Source: CAZRXG01 sp964603985
GTDB taxonomy: Bacteria; Chloroflexota; Anaerolineae; Aggregatilineales; UBA3940
Direction of reading: 5' to 3'
DNA length: 64,000 nucleotides
Assembly (NCBI GenBank): GCA_964603985.1
Contig: CAZRXG010000003.1
Location: forward strand, 184,664 to 248,663
The number at the start of each line of letters is the position of its first letter. The stretch's first letter is position 1. The notes under the pieces are model-generated. The model saw only the letters and a program-made list of their open reading frames with translations, was not told the DNA's origin and ran no database searches. Shown in pieces: positions 59,646 to 64,000 of the stretch. The position numbers and the translations under genes were made by a program.

Positions 59646-60779
59646 ATGAGTGCGCGCAACCTCGATCTTTCGCTCTATCCTGAACTGGACGTGCCACCGC
59701 GCGTCCTGCTCGGCCCTGGCCCCAGCACGGCTGATCCGAGGGTGTTGAAGGCAATGGCGACACCGTTGGTTGGGCACCTGGATCCACGCTTCCTCGAGTT
59801 GATGGACCGGACGCAAGATCTGCTGCGCTACGTATTCGAAACGGATAACCCGCTCACCATCCCCATGTCAGGCACCGGAACAGCTGCGATGGAGACTGCC
59901 GTGGCGAACATTGTTGAGCCGGGAGACCCGGTTCTGGTGTGCATCAACGGGTACTTCGGGGGACGCATCGAAGAGATGGCGCGTCGCTACGGCGGCGATG
60001 TCCAGACCATCACACGTCCCTGGGGCGAATTCTTCACGCCATCCGAAGTCAAGGAGGCGCTGGACAGCCACCCGGCGAAAGTTGTGGCGATTGTGCACGC
60101 TGAAACTTCGACCGGTGTGTTGCAGCCTCTGGATGAGATCGCCAGGGTCGTGCACGACCAGGGTGGCCTTTTGCTCGTCGATGCGGTGACATCGCTGGGC
60201 GGTCTCCCGGTGCGCGTCGACGAAACCGGCATTGACATATGCTACAGCGGCTCGCAGAAGTGCCTGAGTTGCCCGCCGGGTATGGGCCCGGTCACCTTTG
60301 GGCCGCGCGCCGTGGAAGCATTGGAGAAGCGCTCGACGCCAGTCACCAACTGGTACCTGGACCTCACCCTGATCCGCAAGTACTGGGGCAAGGATCGTGC
60401 GTATCACCACACGGCCCCCATCTCGACAAACTACTCGTTCTATGAGGGGCTGCGCATTGCCGCCGAAGAAGGGCTTGAGGATCGCTGGGCACGTCACCGC
60501 CGCAACGGCGAACTGCTGTGGGAAGGGCTGGAAGAGATGGGCCTGACCCTGCACGTCCCGGTCGAGCACCGCCTGCCTGTGCTGACGACGGTGCGTATCC
60601 CCGACGGCGCGGACGACGCTAAGATCCGCAGGCAACTGCTCCAGGACTACAACATCGAGATCGGCGGTGGGCTGGGTGAGCTAAAAGGCAAGGTGTGGCG
60701 CATCGGGCTGATGGGCTTCTCCTCCCGCCGGGAGAACGTGGTGCTGCTACTTTCGGCACTCGAAAGGCTGCTCGGCTAG
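59646..60779 (+). CDS. Serine-pyruvate/alanine-glyoxylate aminotransferase family
   Basis: 377 residues, class V PLP aminotransferase. Seen: the start RVLLGPGPSTADPRVLKAMA, SGTGTAAMETAVANIVEPGD, HAETSTGVLQPL, LLVDAVTSLGGLPV and the PLP lysine in SGSQKCLSCPPGM. This group transfers the amino group of alanine or serine to glyoxylate or pyruvate and takes part in photorespiration-like or serine-cycle metabolism. ATG at 59646 with AAAAGGAG upstream. Confidence 0.93.
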   Translation: MSARNLDLSLYPELDVPPRVLLGPGPSTADPRVLKAMATPLVGHLDPRFLELMDRTQDLLRYVFETDNPLTIPMSGTGTAAMETAVANIVEPGDPVLVCINGYFGGRIEEMARRYGGDVQTITRPWGEFFTPSEVKEALDSHPAKVVAIVHAETSTGVLQPLDEIARVVHDQGGLLLVDAVTSLGGLPVRVDETGIDICYSGSQKCLSCPPGMGPVTFGPRAVEALEKRSTPVTNWYLDLTLIRKYWGKDRAYHHTAPISTNYSFYEGLRIAAEEGLEDRWARHRRNGELLWEGLEEMGLTLHVPVEHRLPVLTTVRIPDGADDAKIRRQLLQDYNIEIGGGLGELKGKVWRIGLMGFSSRRENVVLLLSALERLLG

Positions 60780-60892
60780 CCGCCTGATCGTCAGGCTTAC
60801 CATGCAGGGCCGGGGCGCGGCTATCCGGCGGGGAAGCAACCTGTCGGCTGATCTGCGCTCCGGTGCTGTCCTGAACCAACGAAGGGCGCTTT

Positions 60893-62233
60893 ATGCAACG
60901 CAACGAATCTGACCCGCCCCAGCCACAGGACACACAGGATACAGCCCCGACTGCCTTTCACGTGATGGTCAAGCCACGTGGGGCCATCTGCAACCTGGAT
61001 TGCGCCTACTGCTACTACCTTTCGAAGGAGAGGCTGTATCCCGGCAGCGACCTCCGCATGAGCGCGGAAGTGTTAGAGGCATTCACCCGCCAGCACATCG
61101 AGGCTCAGGGCGGCCCTGAGGTGGTCTTTGGGTGGCAGGGGGGTGAGCCTACGCTGATGGGGCTGGATTTCTTCCGGCAGGCGGTCGCTTTCCAGGAGCA
61201 GTACGCCCGCCCCGGCGTGGAGATCCTGAACACGTTTCAGACCAACGGCACGAACCTGGACGATGCCTGGTGCGGGTTCTTCGGTGAGAACGGCTTCCTG
61301 GTGGGCGTCAGCCTGGACGGCCCGCGCGAGCTGCACGATGCCTTCCGCGTGGACAAGGGCGGCAATCCCACCTTCAGCCGCGTGATGGGCGGTGTCAGGC
61401 TGCTCAAGCGGCACGGCGTCAACTACAACATCCTGACCACCGTGCACGCCGCCAACGCTCCCTACCCACTGGACGTGTACCGCTTCCTGCGCGACGAAGT
61501 GGGAACGCAGTTCATGCAGTTCATCCCCATCGTGCAGCGGGACAACGAGACCGGCTTCCAGGAGGGCACTCAGGTCACGGATCGGTCGGTGACGGCCCGG
61601 CAGTACGGCGACTTCCTGATCGCCGTCTTTGACGAGTGGGTGCGCCGCGACGTTGGGCGGGTTTTCGTGCAGATCTTCGACACGGCTCTGGCCGCCTGGG
61701 TGGGCCAGCGGCCCGGACTGTGCATCTTCGAAGAGACGTGCGGCACGGCGGTGGCATTGGAGCACAACGGCGACCTGTACGCATGCGACCACTTCGTAGA
61801 GCCGGGATATTACCTGGGCAACATCCGGGAGACACCGTTGGCCGACCTGGTGACCTCCGAGCGGCAGCAGCGGTTCGGGCTGGCAAAGCGGGATGCGCTG
61901 CCCCGCGCCTGCCGGGAGTGCGCGGTGCGGTTTGCCTGCAACGGTGGCTGCCCTAAGGACCGCATCCTGGAGACGCCCGACGGTGAGCCGGGGTTGAACT
62001 ACCTGTGTGAGGGCTACAAAGCCTTCTTCACCCACATCGATGAGGCGATGAAGTTCATGGCGGCGGAACTGCGGGCCGGGCGAGCGCCTGCCAACGTCAT
62101 GCGGCACATGGCGGAGCAGGACGCAGCATCCCAACAACGCTTTGCCGGGGTCGGGCGCAATGACCCGTGCCCCTGTGGCAGCGGACGCAAGTTCAAGCAC
62201 TGCCACGGTCGAGCGTCATCGCAGACGGAGTAG
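60893..62233 (+). CDS. Radical SAM/SPASM protein, anaerobic sulfatase maturase-like, with SEC-C tail
   Basis: 446 residues. The radical SAM cluster C33, C37, C40 (CNLDCAYCYYL) follows an N-terminal segment of about 30 residues. WQGGEPTLMG and FQTNGTNLDDAW are as in anSME. Two SPASM clusters are indicated by ETCGTAVALEHNGDLYACDH and CRECAVRFACNGGCPKDR. The anSME family converts an active-site Cys or Ser of sulfatases to formylglycine. The last 20 residues are a SEC-C zinc motif (NDPCPCGSGRKFKHCHG), an extra module. AAGGG precedes the ATG. No sulfatase is in the window. Confidence 0.9.
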   Translation: MQRNESDPPQPQDTQDTAPTAFHVMVKPRGAICNLDCAYCYYLSKERLYPGSDLRMSAEVLEAFTRQHIEAQGGPEVVFGWQGGEPTLMGLDFFRQAVAFQEQYARPGVEILNTFQTNGTNLDDAWCGFFGENGFLVGVSLDGPRELHDAFRVDKGGNPTFSRVMGGVRLLKRHGVNYNILTTVHAANAPYPLDVYRFLRDEVGTQFMQFIPIVQRDNETGFQEGTQVTDRSVTARQYGDFLIAVFDEWVRRDVGRVFVQIFDTALAAWVGQRPGLCIFEETCGTAVALEHNGDLYACDHFVEPGYYLGNIRETPLADLVTSERQQRFGLAKRDALPRACRECAVRFACNGGCPKDRILETPDGEPGLNYLCEGYKAFFTHIDEAMKFMAAELRAGRAPANVMRHMAEQDAASQQRFAGVGRNDPCPCGSGRKFKHCHGRASSQTE

Positions 62234-62239
62234 CGACAA

Positions 62240-63211
62240 ATGCTCTTTGACATGCCCCTGGAGGAACTGGAGACCTACAAGCCCCCCAGGCAGGAACCTG
62301 CCGACTTCGACGCTTTCTGGGAGGAGACACTTTCGCTGACGCGCCAGCACCCGCTGGATGCTCGCTTCGAGCCGGTGGATTACGGGTTGCAGACCGTCGA
62401 GACCTACGACATCACGCTGGCCGGGTACGCGGGCCAGCCGATCAAAGGCTGGTTCCTGCTGCCGCGCCACCAGGATGGGCCACTTCCGTGCGTGGTGGAG
62501 TACATTGGCTATGGCGGCGGGCGCGGCTTCCCGATTGACTGGCTGTTGTGGAGCAGTGCCGGATTTGCCCACCTGGTGATGGACACACGTGGGCAGGGCA
62601 GCGCGTGGAGTCCCGGCGATACACCCGACATCCAGCCGGATGGGTCAAGCCCGCACTATCCGGGCTTCATGACGAGCGGCATCCTCGATCCCAGGACTTA
62701 CTACTACCGGCGGGTCTTCGCGGACGCGGTGCGGGCGGTGGAAGCGGCGCGCTGTCACCCGTCCGTGGATGGAACGCGCGTCGCCGTCACAGGGGGAAGC
62801 CAGGGCGGGGGGATCACGCTGGCGGTTGGTGGGCTGGTGCCGGATATCGCGGTGGTGATGCCGGACGTGCCCTTCCTGTGCCACTACCGCCGCGCGACCG
62901 AGATCACCGACGCCAGACCATACGACGAAATCGTCAACTTCTGCAAGATTCACCGGGACAAGGTGGGCACGGTCTTTGAGACGCTCGCGTACTTCGATGG
63001 GGTGAACTTTGCGGCGCGGGCCGAGGCCCAGGCGCTCTTCTCGGTCGGGCTGATGGACGAGACCTGCCCGCCGTCAACCGTCTTTGCTGCGTACAACCAC
63101 TACGCCGGGCCGAAACAGATCAAGGTGTGGGATTACAACGACCATGAAGGCGGTGGGACGTACCAGGCGGTTGAACAGGTGCGCTTCCTGGTGGGCCTGT
63201 GGCGGGGGTGA
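62240..63211 (+). CDS. Acetyl xylan esterase/cephalosporin-C deacetylase (AXE1 family, CE7)
   Basis: 323 residues, alpha/beta hydrolase. The start MPLEELETYKPPRQEPADFD, RGQGSAW and the nucleophile motif GGSQGGGI are characteristic of CE7, and the aspartate (MDETCPPST) and histidine (DYNDHEGGG) complete the triad. No signal peptide, so it probably deacetylates imported xylo-oligosaccharides or other small acetylated molecules. It begins six bases after the radical SAM stop, so the two are probably co-transcribed. Confidence 0.93.
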   Translation: MLFDMPLEELETYKPPRQEPADFDAFWEETLSLTRQHPLDARFEPVDYGLQTVETYDITLAGYAGQPIKGWFLLPRHQDGPLPCVVEYIGYGGGRGFPIDWLLWSSAGFAHLVMDTRGQGSAWSPGDTPDIQPDGSSPHYPGFMTSGILDPRTYYYRRVFADAVRAVEAARCHPSVDGTRVAVTGGSQGGGITLAVGGLVPDIAVVMPDVPFLCHYRRATEITDARPYDEIVNFCKIHRDKVGTVFETLAYFDGVNFAARAEAQALFSVGLMDETCPPSTVFAAYNHYAGPKQIKVWDYNDHEGGGTYQAVEQVRFLVGLWRG

Positions 63212-63237
63212 GGGGCGGTTTGCATATTGCCCCCTAC

Positions 63238-63345
63238 GCCTGCCACCGCCTCTACTCGCGGCCCCTCTTGGGCGGGTTAGAAACCCGCCCCTACGGGAAC
63301 CGGCGCGCCTGCCACCGCCTTTACTCGCGGCCCCTCCTGGGCGGG
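63238..63345 (+). repeat. Two copies of a 39-bp repeat each followed by a GGGCGGG hairpin
   Basis: 63238-63276 and 63307-63345 match at 37 of 39 positions, 69 bases apart. Copy 1 runs into the perfect inverted repeat GGGCGGGTT-AGA-AACCCGCCC (63270-63290), and copy 2 into a similar GGGCGGG/CCCGTCCC hairpin. This looks like an intergenic palindromic repeat family and could also help to end transcription. Confidence 0.7.
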
Positions 63346-63560
63346 CACAAGGCCCGTCCCACCATGGGCATGGTGGAGTCTATGTGGTGGCAGGCGGGCG
63401 GCTTCGTATACCAGTAAATCCCTGTTCGGTGGATGACATCACAGCTTCTATGTTCGGCGATGTATTCAGTTGGCACACCCGCGAGGTGGCGGCGAGTCTG
63501 CCGGTAGTGCTGCATGATGGAGTGCGGTGCGCAGTCGGTCTATGGCCGGGTGAAAAATAG

Positions 63561-63706
63561 CTGTCAGCGATCAGCCGTCAGCGGTCAGCTTTGCCCCCCT
63601 CCCCGGTGCAGCTTCGCTGCCCCACCCCTCCCCCACGCTGCGCGGAGGGAGGGGGCAGAGTCGGGCCGGGGGGTCAGCGGTTGGCTGTCAGCAATCGGCG
63701 ATCAGC
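63561..63706 (+). repeat. TCAGC-type short interspersed repeats
   Basis: Runs such as CTGTCAGCGATCAGCCGTCAG (63561-63581) and GGTCAGCGGTTGGCTGTCAG (63672-63691) are built from a GTCAGC/ATCAGC unit. Between them is a C-rich/G-rich inverted pair (CCCCTCCCCC with GGAGGGAGGGGG). No coding. Confidence 0.55.
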
Positions 63707-64000
63707 TTTTGGTAAGTCCGGCGGCTGACCAACTGTGCAGCGTGCCCGCAGGGCGGCACGCAGGTCATTCGCACACGGCGCGCGGTCCTGAGACGCGGTG
63801 GGAGCGCGCGGTGCCATCCCGGGCGTCATTCCACGCCAGCCCGCCCGGATTGGCCTGGCAGGGGCCGCCCCTAGCGACCTGTGGCTGGCGACGCCTCGAC
63901 GCTGCCGGGGACGAACGATGGTTCGTCGCCCGCAACAAGCCCCGAAGGGCTTATGACCGGGATGCCCGGATATGCAGCTTTGCTCCTTTCTGCCTGAGGA
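63707..64000. other. No gene recognised at the window end
   Basis: Open frames here are short and compositionally random. Small hairpins occur (for example CGAACGATGGTTCG near 63911), but there is no promoter, RNA gene or protein family match. Confidence 0.4.

Noticed and set aside
63084..63560. 158-codon plus-strand frame at the end of the esterase gene
   Set aside because: It runs out of frame through the esterase 3' end and then through the tandem repeats, so it is not coding.

Overview
The window is GC-rich, tightly packed and bacterial. Several traits point to a member of the Chloroflexota (Anaerolineae-like): many GT39/DUF2142-type membrane proteins with C-terminal beta domains, a selenocysteine NAD-linked formate dehydrogenase, an IleRS of the IleRS2 type, and a T-box in front of a stand-alone tRNA editing gene. 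The assignment is an inference; there is no rRNA in the window and I saw no tRNA gene or CRISPR array.

Layout. 1-583 (minus) is the N-terminal part of an amidase. 685-6703 (plus) is a formate dehydrogenase operon: NuoEF-type diaphorase, FdhD, a stand-alone iron-sulfur subunit, an unknown protein, and a molybdopterin catalytic subunit with an in-frame UGA at 5048-5050 read as selenocysteine. A small gene at 6919 follows, behind two LexA-box-like sites. 7276-12915 (minus) holds ileS, an orphan J-domain protein, an unknown protein and alaX; the last three are probably controlled by a T-box leader (about 12962-13248). 13432-15326 (plus) holds prfA and an LmbE-type deacetylase.

15411-35783 (minus) is a large surface-glycan locus. 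It has five multi-membrane GT39/DUF2142-type proteins (two are tandem paralogues), three GT2 glycosyltransferases, a flippase, a sulfotransferase, an acyltransferase, four genes matching the WbpD/E/B/I route to UDP-2,3-diacetamido-mannuronate, and APS kinase (cysC). CysC and the sulfotransferase together suggest a sulfated glycan. Then come ppdK, an MGDG-synthase-like glycosyltransferase and a 7TM histidine kinase (minus), followed by a GH1 glycosidase, a LysN-like aminotransferase and a small membrane protein (plus).

45678-50228 (minus) is the most interesting unit. It is a three-gene operon with its own sigma70-type promoter, encoding an ECF-like sigma factor, a soluble zinc-binding anti-sigma factor (HX3CX2C) and a 1017-residue TPR-CHAT protease with an intact His-Cys dyad. 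The first two genes overlap and the third follows after 19 bases. This resembles the output arm of type III-E CRISPR (Craspase: TPR-CHAT, Csx30, sigma factor) but without any CRISPR component. The simplest hypothesis is that the CHAT protease cleaves the anti-sigma factor to release the sigma factor.

50416-63211 holds a class C beta-lactamase-like lipoprotein, a double-SIS protein, wecB, and a cellulose-synthase-like GT2 followed by a rearranged spot. That spot has an RHS fragment, a low-GC RCC1-repeat lipoprotein, a truncated membrane ORF and a 40-bp direct repeat. After it come a three-domain M23 peptidase, a serine/alanine-glyoxylate aminotransferase, a sulfatase-maturase-type radical SAM protein and an acetyl xylan esterase. 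The last 790 bases contain only repeats and no gene I can support.
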